Below are positions 32,273-40,476 of a stretch of DNA of 64,000 bases, piece after piece. This DNA is from Xenorhabdus ishibashii (lineage in GTDB: Bacteria > Pseudomonadota > Gammaproteobacteria > Enterobacterales > Enterobacteriaceae). The stretch is from NCBI RefSeq assembly GCF_002632755.1, contig NZ_NJAK01000001.1:1426001-1490000 (forward strand). The letters run 5' to 3'. The notes beneath the pieces are model-generated. The model saw only the letters and a list, made by a program, of their open reading frames with translations, did no database searches and was not told the origin of the DNA. A program made the translations under genes and the position numbers. Numbering within the stretch: the stretch's first letter is position 1; every line of letters begins with the position of its first letter.

Positions 32273-32455
32273 TGAACCGCCCTTGTGATGTAGCGGTCAA
32301 GAACTTCCGGACACCATTTTAGCCTTCTCCCATTGCTTTTCGTACTCAACGGGAGAAATGCCTCCATTAAAACTATGGGGGCGAATGTAATTATAATATC
32401 TGCCCAAATATTGCGTGATATCTCTTATCGCTTCATGCATATCCTGATAGCCTTC
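32273..32455 (-). mobile_element. IS3-family transposase fragment (OrfB C-terminus)
   Basis: The minus-strand frame ending at the TGA at 32297-32299 reads GYQDMHEAIRDITQYLG, RYYNYIRPHSFNGGISP and VEYEKQWEKAKMVSGSS. This is the unmistakable C-terminal end of an IS3-family DDE transposase. Only about 52 codons remain. TGAACCGCCC at 32273 has the 5'-TG and sequence expected of an IS3-type terminal repeat. The other end is lost where the sequence switches to a group II intron fragment near 32455. Confidence 0.85.
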
Positions 32456-32546
32456 CGGTGACGCCCTTGCGTTTCGCTAGTCCTTCGCCACCATCAGGCT
32501 GGACAGGGGACTCTCACCCCCAAGCTGTCGGACATTCCCTGCACAC
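32456..32546 (-). mobile_element. Group II intron 5' fragment
   Basis: The minus strand starts GTGTGCAGGGAATG at 32546 and continues with TTGGGGGTGAGAGTCCCC and GGTGGCGAAGGACTAGCG. This is the characteristic GTGYG 5' end and early domain I of a bacterial group II intron. About 90 nt remain; the rest of the ribozyme and its reverse transcriptase are missing. It begins 2 nt after the yigL terminator stem, the usual target type for class C introns. The class itself is inferred from this position. Confidence 0.75.
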
Positions 32547-32548
32547 AT

Positions 32549-32577
32549 GAAACAGCATCACATCGGATGCTGTTTTC
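32549..32577 (-). terminator. Terminator hairpin of pldB-yigL
   Basis: On the minus strand AACAGCATC and GATGCTGTT form a 9-bp stem with a 6-nt loop, 30 nt after the yigL stop. The expected U-run is replaced after TTTCAT by the group II intron 5' end, consistent with insertion into the tail of the terminator. Confidence 0.7.
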
Positions 32578-32606
32578 AAACAATTAACTTCTTTAAGCCA
32601 TTCGTT

Positions 32607-33407
32607 TCAAACCTGATACATTTTCCGTAAATAACAAGAAACTGCATCATCTGCATTGGAACCAATGACTTCCATATCCGGTAAAATGTCTTTTAAGCGC
32701 TGGTGCGCTCCCTGCATGATGCAGCCCTTACCGGCCACACTTAACATTTCCCGATCGTTCATCCCATCGCCAAAAGCGATGCTGTCGTTTAATCGATATC
32801 CAATCAATTGACAAACTTGCTCCAATGCATGACCTTTAGAAACACTACCAGCCATCACTTCCAAACAATTCCTCAGTGAAAAACTGACATTAACCCTTTC
32901 CCCCCAACGTGCTTTAATCATCTCTTCTAAATCCACCAAATAATCATGATCTTCACTGGTGTAGTAAACCTTACATACGCCATCTGTGGGGAAATTATCG
33001 CGCTGAAAAAGTTGGTAATGGAAAACTGACTCCTGAAAAAACTCTTTCTGTTCAGGCGATTCTCTATTTATTAGCCAATCATCGTTATTGTAATAATTAG
33101 TCAGGATATTGGGATTATCAAACTCCAATAAACACAAATCATGAGCAATATCAGGATCTAAGTTATGGCTAAATACCAATTCATCCTGGGTATTGTGAAC
33201 CCTTGCACCGTTGGAAGTGATCATATAAGCATCAATACCCAATCCATCACGGATCTGTCCCACATCAATATGATGTCGCCCTGTTGCAAAAACAAAATGA
33301 ATCCCTTGTTCCGTCAATAAGTTCAACGTTTCCTTGGTATACGGGGTTAATTTATGGTCGGGAGATAACAAAGTGCCATCTAAATCTGAAGCAACAACAT
33401 GATACAT
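32607..33407 (-). CDS. yigL: HAD-superfamily phosphatase YigL
   Basis: 266 residues, as in E. coli. HAD motif I is VASDLDGTLLSPDH, the Cof-type cap lies at about 85-185, motif III is Lys in SVSKGHALEQV, and motif IV is AFGDGMNDREML. In E. coli YigL dephosphorylates sugar phosphates and pyridoxal phosphate and helps relieve glucose-phosphate stress. It is 21 nt downstream of pldB and ends next to the rearrangement junction; E. coli has yigM and metR at this side instead. Confidence 0.95.
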   Translation of the reverse strand: MYHVVASDLDGTLLSPDHKLTPYTKETLNLLTEQGIHFVFATGRHHIDVGQIRDGLGIDAYMITSNGARVHNTQDELVFSHNLDPDIAHDLCLLEFDNPNILTNYYNNDDWLINRESPEQKEFFQESVFHYQLFQRDNFPTDGVCKVYYTSEDHDYLVDLEEMIKARWGERVNVSFSLRNCLEVMAGSVSKGHALEQVCQLIGYRLNDSIAFGDGMNDREMLSVAGKGCIMQGAHQRLKDILPDMEVIGSNADDAVSCYLRKMYQV

Positions 33408-33428
33408 GGTTATGGTTCCTAAACTAAA

Positions 33429-34400
33429 TTAGTTCTGGTCAAAAAAATCACAAATTGCATTGAGAGCCTGCGCTCGCAATGCATCTTTTTCGAACAGGAT
33501 TTCGTGATGAGCCCCTTGGATAATCAGGGGATTTTGGTGAGATGCACAAAAAGCTAATAATTTTCGATTACTTACTATCTTATCTTCACTTGCTTGTAAT
33601 ACGATGAGTGGAGTTTGAATTTTGCCCGCATTTTCAATCAGATTATCGCCCATCAGCATACTTTCACGCATCCAATGGTAAGTTGGCCCCCCAAGGCGCA
33701 ATTCAGGGTAATCAGCATAGTAGCGTAAATAACGCTGATAACGCGCATAACTGTGCGTTAATAGGTTGATAAAATAGGGTAATGGCCGCCATTGCCCCGT
33801 TGATAGGGCATAAGCGTTACGTCTTTTGACATTGGGTTCCACTTGGTTGACCAGAAAATTTGCCAACCAGCGAGGCATTGGTAAGTTGATACCAAACATC
33901 GGCGCACATAACGCCACAGCGCGAAAAATCGGCTTCTGGTAACGTATCAGAAAACGGCTCAAAATCGCACCACCCATTGAATGGGCCAGAGCATAGCAGC
34001 GATGAGATTGACGAGGTACCACTTCAAGTTCAAGAAATTTAGCTAAGTCATCCACATAATGATCGAACTCTTCAACATGGCCTTTTTGTCGATCGTTCAA
34101 TAGTCGCCCTGAACGACCTTGCCCACGATGATCAATAATGAAAATATCGTAACCCAGATGATAAAAATCATAGGCCACTTCAGGATATTTCACGTAGCTT
34201 TCACTACGGCCAGGCAAAATAACGAGTGTTTTGTCATGTTGAGGAGAACAAAAGGAAACATAATGGATAGGAATATCATCAACTCCTATAAATTGCCGCT
34301 CTTCTCTTGTTTGCCAAAAATCCAGTAATAATCCATTCGTAAAGGCTGAGAACTGAGGTTCACGGTTTAACCAGCTAGCTTTCAATGTCTCAGGCACCAT
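33429..34400 (-). CDS. pldB: Lysophospholipase L2
   Basis: 323 residues, alpha/beta hydrolase. The nucleophile elbow is in CYALAHSMGGAIL (Ser near 141), an HRGQGRSGR oxyanion-side motif is near 92, an Asp follows in LQASEDKIVSN, and the catalytic His is probably in GAHHEILFEKD. It hydrolyses lysophospholipids at the inner membrane. The rhtB and rhtC genes that separate it from recQ in E. coli are absent; the gap to recQ is 60 nt. Confidence 0.93.
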   Translation of the reverse strand: MVPETLKASWLNREPQFSAFTNGLLLDFWQTREERQFIGVDDIPIHYVSFCSPQHDKTLVILPGRSESYVKYPEVAYDFYHLGYDIFIIDHRGQGRSGRLLNDRQKGHVEEFDHYVDDLAKFLELEVVPRQSHRCYALAHSMGGAILSRFLIRYQKPIFRAVALCAPMFGINLPMPRWLANFLVNQVEPNVKRRNAYALSTGQWRPLPYFINLLTHSYARYQRYLRYYADYPELRLGGPTYHWMRESMLMGDNLIENAGKIQTPLIVLQASEDKIVSNRKLLAFCASHQNPLIIQGAHHEILFEKDALRAQALNAICDFFDQN

Positions 34401-34460
34401 TCGTCATCCTCGGTTCTTTAATCCTCTGTTCACTGTTCTTTAGTTATTCAAATTTTTCAG

Positions 34461-36287
34461 TTACTCGAATTCTTCAAAATGCTCTCGGATTAATGTCATA
34501 AATGCATCACCAAAACGCTCCAATTTCCGCTGACCAACGCCATTAATCAGCAAAAGTTCATCTGGCGTTATTGGGCACTGTTCTGCCATCTCAATTAACG
34601 TGACATCATTGAAAACAACAAAGGGCGGAATATTGTTTTCATCAGCAATGGATTTACGCAATTTGCGCAACTTAGCAAATAATTTGCGATCATAGTTACC
34701 GCTGTACGATTTGTTTTGCTGATTGCGGCTTTTCAAGTTTTGGATACGCGGTACAGCAAGTTGTAGAGGCACTTCGCCACGTAATACAGGCCGCGCAGCC
34801 TCTGTTAATTGCAGAGCAGAATAGTTGGCAATGTTTTGGCTGATAAGCCCTAAGTGAATAAGTTGACGCAAGACACTCATCCAATGTTCCTGGCTTTGCT
34901 CTTTACCAATGCCATAAACAGGCAGCTTCTCGTGCCCAAAATCTCTAATCCGTTGGTTATTTGCACCACGCAGCACTTCTACAATATAGCCAATCCCAAA
35001 ACGTTGTCCAACGCGATAGATGCAGGATAGCGCCTTCTGTGCTTCCACCAGACCATCGTAACGTTTGGGTGGATCAAGGCAAATGTCACAGTTGCCACAG
35101 GCTGTTTGACGGCTTTCGCCGAAATAATTCAGCAAGACCAAGCGACGGCAAGTCTGCGCCTGCGCAAATGCACCCATAGCATTGAGCTTGTGCCGTTCAA
35201 TGTCCTGTTGTTCACCAGCGGGTTTTTCTTCCAGACAGCGGCGCAACCACACCATATCCGCAGGATCGTAAAACAGCACAGCTTCTGCGGGTAAACCATC
35301 TCGCCCAGCCCGACCTGTTTCTTGATAATAAGATTCGATATTGCGGGGAATATCAAAGTGTACGACAAAACGCACATTAGGCTTGTTAATTCCCATACCA
35401 AATGCAACCGTTGCCACAACGATCTGCAAATCATCCCGCTGGAAGGCATCTTGTACCCATGCCCGCTGGCTGTTTTCCAGCCCTGCATGATAAGGCGCAA
35501 CACTTAACCCACGCTTTTGCAAACGCTCTGCGGTCTCTTCCACTTTAGTACGACTATTGCAATAGATAATCCCGCTTTTTCCCTGCTGACCACGGACAAA
35601 TGACCAGAGCTGATCAAGCGGTTTGTATTTTTCAACTAAGGTATAGCGAATGTTGGGACGATCAAAGCTGCTGATATGGATAATTGGCTCACGCAACTCC
35701 AATAAACGTACGATATCCTGACGGGTCGTTTTATCTGCCGTAGCAGTTAGTGCGATCACTGGAAGATTGGGGAAATGATGACGAAGCTGCCCTAATGCTC
35801 GATATTCTGGGCGAAAATCATGCCCCCATTGAGAAATACAGTGAGCTTCATCGACAGCCAGTAAAACAGGCTGCCAATCGTGAAGTTGGTCAAGAAAGTT
35901 ATCCGTTACCAGCCGTTCAGGGGCGATATAAAGCAGTTTAATACTCCCTTTACGGCAACGTTGAATGATATCAAATTGCTGTTCACGATTTTGAGTTGAG
36001 TTCAGGCATTCCGCTTCAACGCCATTCGCACGTAGCTGATCAACCTGGTCTTTCATCAATGAAATGAGTGGAGACACAACCAAAGTCAGCCCATTTTTAA
36101 CCAATGCGGGGATCTGGTAGCACAGTGACTTACCGCCTCCCGTTGGCATAATCACCAGACAGTCACGTCCGTCAAGAACGGCATCAATAACTTGCTGCTG
36201 TCCCGGGCGAAATTGCTGGTATCCGAATGTTTTTCGTAATGCTTGTTCAGCCAGCGATGCCGTGCTGATGAGTTCTGCGGTAGACAC
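34461..36287 (-). CDS. recQ: ATP-dependent DNA helicase RecQ
   Basis: 608 residues, E. coli size. Helicase motif I is [12 protein letters not shown], motif [21 protein letters not shown], and motif VI is within [15 protein letters not shown]. The RQC domain carries the zinc-binding [12 protein letters not shown]...CGNCDIC cysteines (about 375-400). The HRDC domain occupies about 525-605. It unwinds 3' to 5' and acts in the RecF recombination pathway. It reads divergently from yigI; pldA, its usual upstream partner, is missing. Confidence 0.97.
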   Translation of the reverse strand: MSTAELISTASLAEQALRKTFGYQQFRPGQQQVIDAVLDGRDCLVIMPTGGGKSLCYQIPALVKNGLTLVVSPLISLMKDQVDQLRANGVEAECLNSTQNREQQFDIIQRCRKGSIKLLYIAPERLVTDNFLDQLHDWQPVLLAVDEAHCISQWGHDFRPEYRALGQLRHHFPNLPVIALTATADKTTRQDIVRLLELREPIIHISSFDRPNIRYTLVEKYKPLDQLWSFVRGQQGKSGIIYCNSRTKVEETAERLQKRGLSVAPYHAGLENSQRAWVQDAFQRDDLQIVVATVAFGMGINKPNVRFVVHFDIPRNIESYYQETGRAGRDGLPAEAVLFYDPADMVWLRRCLEEKPAGEQQDIERHKLNAMGAFAQAQTCRRLVLLNYFGESRQTACGNCDICLDPPKRYDGLVEAQKALSCIYRVGQRFGIGYIVEVLRGANNQRIRDFGHEKLPVYGIGKEQSQEHWMSVLRQLIHLGLISQNIANYSALQLTEAARPVLRGEVPLQLAVPRIQNLKSRNQQNKSYSGNYDRKLFAKLRKLRKSIADENNIPPFVVFNDVTLIEMAEQCPITPDELLLINGVGQRKLERFGDAFMTLIREHFEEFE

Positions 36288-36664
36288 GCTTTTCCTCGAT
36301 CGTTAGAAGCTTAATCCCTGAAAAAACCTAAAAATAGGCTATAAAAAACACAGTCGCGATCCAAACGTCTGTATATTATGTTATTTCGCTGTAAGAGTAA
36401 TTACAGCATATCATTCAACATAACAAAGGTATTTCTGGTTTTCCTGTCTGTAATAATTTCGCACTAAAAAATTACCGTTTATTCTACACGCTATATGGTT
36501 ATTTTTTGTAGTCCGTTTTTTCCCTCATAAATTGTTTCTCAAAGCGCTTCGCAAACTGGCAAAGTCGATAATGAAAGCATAATATTAACAAGCGATTAAC
36601 TATATAACCCCATTTGACACCCGTTAATTTTACTTTTCATTATCAGATTATCAGGAAAATCACC
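36288..36664. other. Intergenic region recQ-yigI
   Basis: Divergent promoter region. The only notable structure is an inverted repeat GCTGTAA/TTACAGC with a 6-nt spacer at 36388-36407. It resembles a small dimeric-regulator operator but does not fit the LexA spacing. No gene is seen; phospholipase gene pldA would be expected near here by E. coli order and is absent. Confidence 0.45.
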
Positions 36665-37150
36665 ATGGAAAATATTCCGCCAGTAGATACCATACTAACC
36701 CCAGAAGAAGCTCGTAAATTTATTGGTGAAATCTTTGTTTATCATATGCCATTCAATCGTCTATTGGGGCTAGAACTGCTCCGCTTCGAACCCGACTACG
36801 CAGAACTGCAATTTTGCTACCAAGAAAAATTGATCGGCAATATGATCCATAAAATTCTGCACGGTGGTGCGATCGCTTCCATATTAGATGTTGCCGGAGG
36901 GCTGGTTTGTGCAGGCTATGCATTGACATCCATTGAAACGATTACCATCGCAGAGATCCAAAAACGTCTAACCACATTAGGCACTATTGATTTGCGCGTG
37001 GATTATCTGCGCCCCGGGCGTGGTGAAGTATTTACTGCCAATTGCAATCTTATCCGCGCCGGCAATAAAGTCTCTGTCGCCAGAATTGAATTGCATAATG
37101 AAAAACAAATGCATATCGCCAGTGCAACGGGAGCTTATTTGGTTGGTTGA
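36665..37150 (+). CDS. yigI: Hotdog-fold thioesterase family protein YigI
   Basis: 161 residues from the ATG preceded by AGGAAAATCACC; the frame is open back to 36614 but without a binding site. The PaaI-like hotdog core is visible in [15 protein letters not shown] (the HGG motif with the helix that faces the substrate) and [15 protein letters not shown]. YigI in E. coli is reported as a medium- to long-chain acyl-CoA thioesterase; activity here is inferred. The start [11 protein letters not shown] and length fit the family. Confidence 0.9.
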   Translation: MENIPPVDTILTPEEARKFIGEIFVYHMPFNRLLGLELLRFEPDYAELQFCYQEKLIGNMIHKILHGGAIASILDVAGGLVCAGYALTSIETITIAEIQKRLTTLGTIDLRVDYLRPGRGEVFTANCNLIRAGNKVSVARIELHNEKQMHIASATGAYLVG

Positions 37151-37458
37151 TGTTTTTGAACTGATAGGTTTCCTTATAAATGGAAGGTGCTGACAGGGAA
37201 TACACCATTTCCTGTCAGGAATGATCGGTATCCGTGCCCTCCGACAACATTAGTGAGACGATGCTCTTCTTTGTTGTAGACAAGTTTATTTTGTTGCGTG
37301 AATATAAAGCAAAGAAGCTGGTAACATAGTTCTCGACATGGTGTTCTCAAGGTAACCGTTTTTTGGCGAAAAGAAGGATACCAGATCATCATGCCGTTCA
37401 ACTTCCCTTCACAAAACGTCAACAGTTCCTAATTAACAGATCAATATGAGAACATATT
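37151..37458. other. Intergenic region yigI to the hydrolase-like gene
   Basis: 308 bp with no supported gene. A weak hairpin (TGACAGG...CCTGTCA, 37191-37220) may end the yigI transcript. An 82-codon minus-strand frame here has no binding site and resembles no family known to me. Confidence 0.4.
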
Positions 37459-38112
37459 ATGGACTCAAGAACCAAAGCTGAATCAGAAATCCTCGCCGGC
37501 AGGCCTGTGGATGCTGTCGTATATATTTGGTATCCCTGCCGGAGCTTCCCTTTTGGGCATGCTTCTATTTATATAGGCGGCGTGCCGCAATATCCTTGGC
37601 ACGATTTCAATTCAGATAATTCATATTTCCCAAATACTCCACAGCATTCAGCAAGAACAGATGATAACTATATGAGTTTCCTTGCAGAACCAGATATACC
37701 ACGAGGAACTTTGTCCTGTGCCGGTGCCCTTAATAGCCTTCAAGCTGATTTTGTCGCACCTCCCCATTTAGAATATTATCTGATTGGTTTAGATGTTGAA
37801 AAAATGCAACAGCAAAAGCGTGAAATTTATAATGGAAAAATGTATGGCAATCGGCGTATGAGCCATAGTTATAATTTCATTAATAAAAATTGCGCAACGA
37901 TGGTTGCCAAAATATTAAAAGCAGGTGGAGTAGAAAATTTATTAAATCTAGTTCAAAGAATAGGTTATACCAAAAATATATATTGGACACCTAAAGACAT
38001 AGCCCAATTGTGTAATGAATTAAGAAATAATGATAATGCTGTAAAAGTAAGAGCGCAGGATTGTCCAGATAAACTGAAATCACCATTTAAGACGTTAATG
38101 GGATTTAGATAG
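37459..38112 (+). CDS. Uncharacterised protein, possible permuted NlpC/P60-type cysteine hydrolase
   Basis: 217 residues, not recognised with certainty. Two short motifs stand out: FPFGHASIYIGG (His34) and FINKNCATMVAKIL (Cys145). A His-containing strand before a Cys at a helix start is the order seen in circularly permuted papain-like hydrolases. There is no signal peptide or membrane segment. Codons are AT-rich in the second half, unlike flanking yigI and rarD, which suggests acquisition. A 36-codon ORF with a good binding site follows by 20 nt and may be co-transcribed. Roles as an effector, amidase or acyl-transferring enzyme are all possible; none is shown. Confidence 0.6.
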   Translation: MDSRTKAESEILAGRPVDAVVYIWYPCRSFPFGHASIYIGGVPQYPWHDFNSDNSYFPNTPQHSARTDDNYMSFLAEPDIPRGTLSCAGALNSLQADFVAPPHLEYYLIGLDVEKMQQQKREIYNGKMYGNRRMSHSYNFINKNCATMVAKILKAGGVENLLNLVQRIGYTKNIYWTPKDIAQLCNELRNNDNAVKVRAQDCPDKLKSPFKTLMGFR

Positions 38113-38132
38113 AATAAAGCGGAGTTAAGTCA

Positions 38133-38243
38133 ATGCCATTCTTAAAAAATAAATCGCCCATTTTTCAACCTGCCAGAGTACATGCAAAATTTGAGATGGA
38201 GCAGGGATCAGGCTGTATAAACACAGGTAACTCTTTCATTTAA
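38133..38243 (+). CDS. Small ORF downstream of the hydrolase-like gene
   Basis: 36 codons beginning MPFLKNKSPIFQPARV and ending GCINTGNSFI. GGAG lies 8 nt upstream of the ATG, better than the site of the gene before it, and the gap is 20 nt, so co-translation is plausible. It has no hydrophobic helix and no family I know. It could be a tiny partner protein or the truncated start of a lost gene. The remaining sequence to rarD (38244-38419) holds nothing I can assign. Confidence 0.35.
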   Translation: MPFLKNKSPIFQPARVHAKFEMEQGSGCINTGNSFI

Positions 38244-38419
38244 ACATAACAATTCAGCATAAAATGCTATTTAGATAAGTAGAAAAATTTAATTTATTGC
38301 TCATGCCATTAACTGCTTGTAAATCATTCATCCCAATGACACATTGTATAGCTCTATGAGCTATCACCTTAACAAGCTCTTCTGATTTTCTGAACATTCT
38401 CTCAACATTCAAGGATATT

Positions 38420-39325
38420 ATGAGTAACCAACAGACTGCCAAAGGTATCTTGTATGCCTTAGGGGCTTATCTTATTTGGGGATTAGCACCCATCTACTTC
38501 AAGACCATACAATATGTGCCCCCCGATGAAATCGTGTCACATCGTGTTATATGGTCAGTTTTCTTTATGGTGCTAATGCTGACAATGACTCGTCACTGGC
38601 GCCAGGTTTGGGTTGTTGTCCGCCAGCCGAAGATACTGTTGCTGCTAGGCATTACAGCTTTCACTATTACCAGTAACTGGCTTACCTATATTTGGGCAGT
38701 CAATAATGGGCATTTGCTGGAAGCGAGCCTGGGGTATTTTATTAGCCCACTAGTTAATGTTCTGTTTGGTATGATATTTCTCGGTGAGCGTTTCCGCCGT
38801 ATGCAGTGGGTTGCCGTGGGATTAGCCTTTACTGGTGTATTGATCCAGCTATGGCAGTTTGGTTCTGTGCCGGTGATTGGTTTGTACTTAGCGACAACAT
38901 TTGCCGTCTATGGGCTTATCCGCAAAAAAATGGGGATTGATGCACAGACAGGTATGTTGATTGAGACAACCTGGGTATTTCCGGTCGCCCTGACTTATCT
39001 GTTATTCTTCACCCATAGCCCGACAAGTAATATGTTGGATAATACGTACTCTTTGAACCTCATGTTGATTGCTGCCGGTATTATTACGACAGTGCCACTG
39101 CTGTTCTTCACCGCAGCCGCTGCACATCTGCGTTTGTCTACACTGGGCTTCTTCCAGTATCTTGGCCCAACATTGATGTTCTTGCTGGCAACGTTAGTTT
39201 ATGGTGAGAAAATTGGGCCGGATCGTTTGATCACTTTTGGCTTTATTTGGGCTGCCTTGATTCTGTTTATACTGGATGCGCTCTATACGCAGCGCCGCTT
39301 GCGTAAAACAGCTAAAACCCCCTAA
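38420..39325 (+). CDS. rarD: EamA-family transporter RarD
   Basis: 301 residues with about ten transmembrane helices, a drug/metabolite transporter of the RarD subfamily. Family landmarks: AYLIWGLAPIYFK, DEIVSHRVIWS, AVNNGHLLEASLGYFI and LSTLGFFQYLGPTLMFLLA. AAGGA lies 5 nt before the ATG. E. coli RarD is linked to chloramphenicol resistance when overexpressed, but the natural substrate is unknown. It converges on corA across a strong terminator. Confidence 0.94.
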   Translation: MSNQQTAKGILYALGAYLIWGLAPIYFKTIQYVPPDEIVSHRVIWSVFFMVLMLTMTRHWRQVWVVVRQPKILLLLGITAFTITSNWLTYIWAVNNGHLLEASLGYFISPLVNVLFGMIFLGERFRRMQWVAVGLAFTGVLIQLWQFGSVPVIGLYLATTFAVYGLIRKKMGIDAQTGMLIETTWVFPVALTYLLFFTHSPTSNMLDNTYSLNLMLIAAGIITTVPLLFFTAAAAHLRLSTLGFFQYLGPTLMFLLATLVYGEKIGPDRLITFGFIWAALILFILDALYTQRRLRKTAKTP

Positions 39326-39352
39326 AACAAGATAAGCCCCTATCATATACCT

Positions 39353-39394
39353 GAACTGACCCAAGACATTATTAATAAATCGGGTCAGTTTTTT
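39353..39394. terminator. Terminator between rarD and corA
   Basis: AACTGACCC and GGGTCAGTT form a 9-bp stem around an AT-rich loop, followed by TTTTCG on the plus strand; the minus strand lacks a comparable U-run. It most likely ends rarD. Confidence 0.8.
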
Positions 39395-39437
39395 CGTTAA
39401 ATCGTGCGTGTTTTTTTATTGATAGCTGGTGAAATAG

Positions 39438-40388
39438 CTACAGCCAATTTTTGCGTTTGAAGTAGAGATATGGCGCCAAGCCCGCTGCTATCATCAACCC
39501 AATGGCCGCAGGATAACCAAATGTCCAATGCAATTCCGGCATAAATTCGAAGTTCATACCGTAGCTGGACGCGACTAGTGTCGGTGGCAGGAATACCACG
39601 GAAACAACGGAGAAGATCTTGATAATACGACTCTGTTCGATGTTGATAAAGCCCATCGCAGCTTGCATCAAGAAGTTAACTTTTTGGAACAGAGATTCGT
39701 TGTGCGGCAGCAAGGATTCAATATCCCGCAGAATCTCACGAGCCTGTTCCAATTGATTGGCAGGCAAACGAGCACGGCGCACAAGGAAGTTCAGGGCGCG
39801 CTGGCTATCCATCAAACACAAGCGGACTTTCCAGCCAATATCTTCCTGTTCAGCAAGGTTAGACAAAGCAGAATCAAATTCATCACCCTGTTTGCCGTTC
39901 ATAATGACCCGACTCAGGGATTCCAGCACGCTATAGATGTTTTCAATAACATCAGCCAGTTGTTCGATTTTAGTTTCGAACAAGTCCATCAACAGTTCAT
40001 AGGCATTTCCATCAACCATTGTCTGGTTACGGGCACGCATTCGGTATAATCGAAATGCAGGGAGTTCACGCTCTCGCAATGTGTAGAGACGACCGTCACG
40101 GATGGTAAACGCGACTGTCGAGTTGCCAGCATGGTCTTCGGCATCTTCAAAGTAGAAGAATGAATGGACGTGCATACCATCTTCATCTTCAAAAAAACGG
40201 GCTGATGCCTCAATGTCATCCAACTCGGTACGGGTTGCCAAGACTTGTCCCAGCTCATTTTGGACACGGAGGCGATCACTATCCCCCAAACCCACTAAAT
40301 CTACCCACATGGAGTCAGATAACTTATCACCTTCTTCAAGTTCAAGACGGAGCAGGCGATTATTCTCTAATTTAAATGCGTTCAGCAT
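39438..40388 (-). CDS. corA: Magnesium/cobalt transport protein CorA
   Basis: 316 residues, E. coli size. A large cytoplasmic funnel domain (about 1-250) with long helices precedes two C-terminal transmembrane helices. The signature [13 protein letters not shown] ends the first, giving the GMN filter of the pentameric channel. The tail YFKRKNWL is the typical basic end. It is the main Mg2+ uptake system. It follows uvrD by 88 nt on the same strand, whereas in E. coli corA is also next to uvrD. Confidence 0.97.
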   Translation of the reverse strand: MLNAFKLENNRLLRLELEEGDKLSDSMWVDLVGLGDSDRLRVQNELGQVLATRTELDDIEASARFFEDEDGMHVHSFFYFEDAEDHAGNSTVAFTIRDGRLYTLRERELPAFRLYRMRARNQTMVDGNAYELLMDLFETKIEQLADVIENIYSVLESLSRVIMNGKQGDEFDSALSNLAEQEDIGWKVRLCLMDSQRALNFLVRRARLPANQLEQAREILRDIESLLPHNESLFQKVNFLMQAAMGFINIEQSRIIKIFSVVSVVFLPPTLVASSYGMNFEFMPELHWTFGYPAAIGLMIAAGLAPYLYFKRKNWL

Positions 40389-40476
40389 GTACCATAAGTC
40401 TCCTTATACTCCCTACGTTTATCGTAAGGCGCGAATGTTACGCTTAGAAGAAAAAGCCTGTCAACATTTAACCGGA

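Noticed and set aside
36388-36407. Inverted repeat upstream of recQ as a LexA box
   Set aside because: CTGT and ACAG are separated by 10 nt instead of 8, so it does not meet the LexA consensus.
37174-37422. 82-codon minus-strand ORF between yigI and the hydrolase-like gene
   Set aside because: No ribosome binding site and no recognisable family; could be an immunity-type gene in principle, but nothing supports that.
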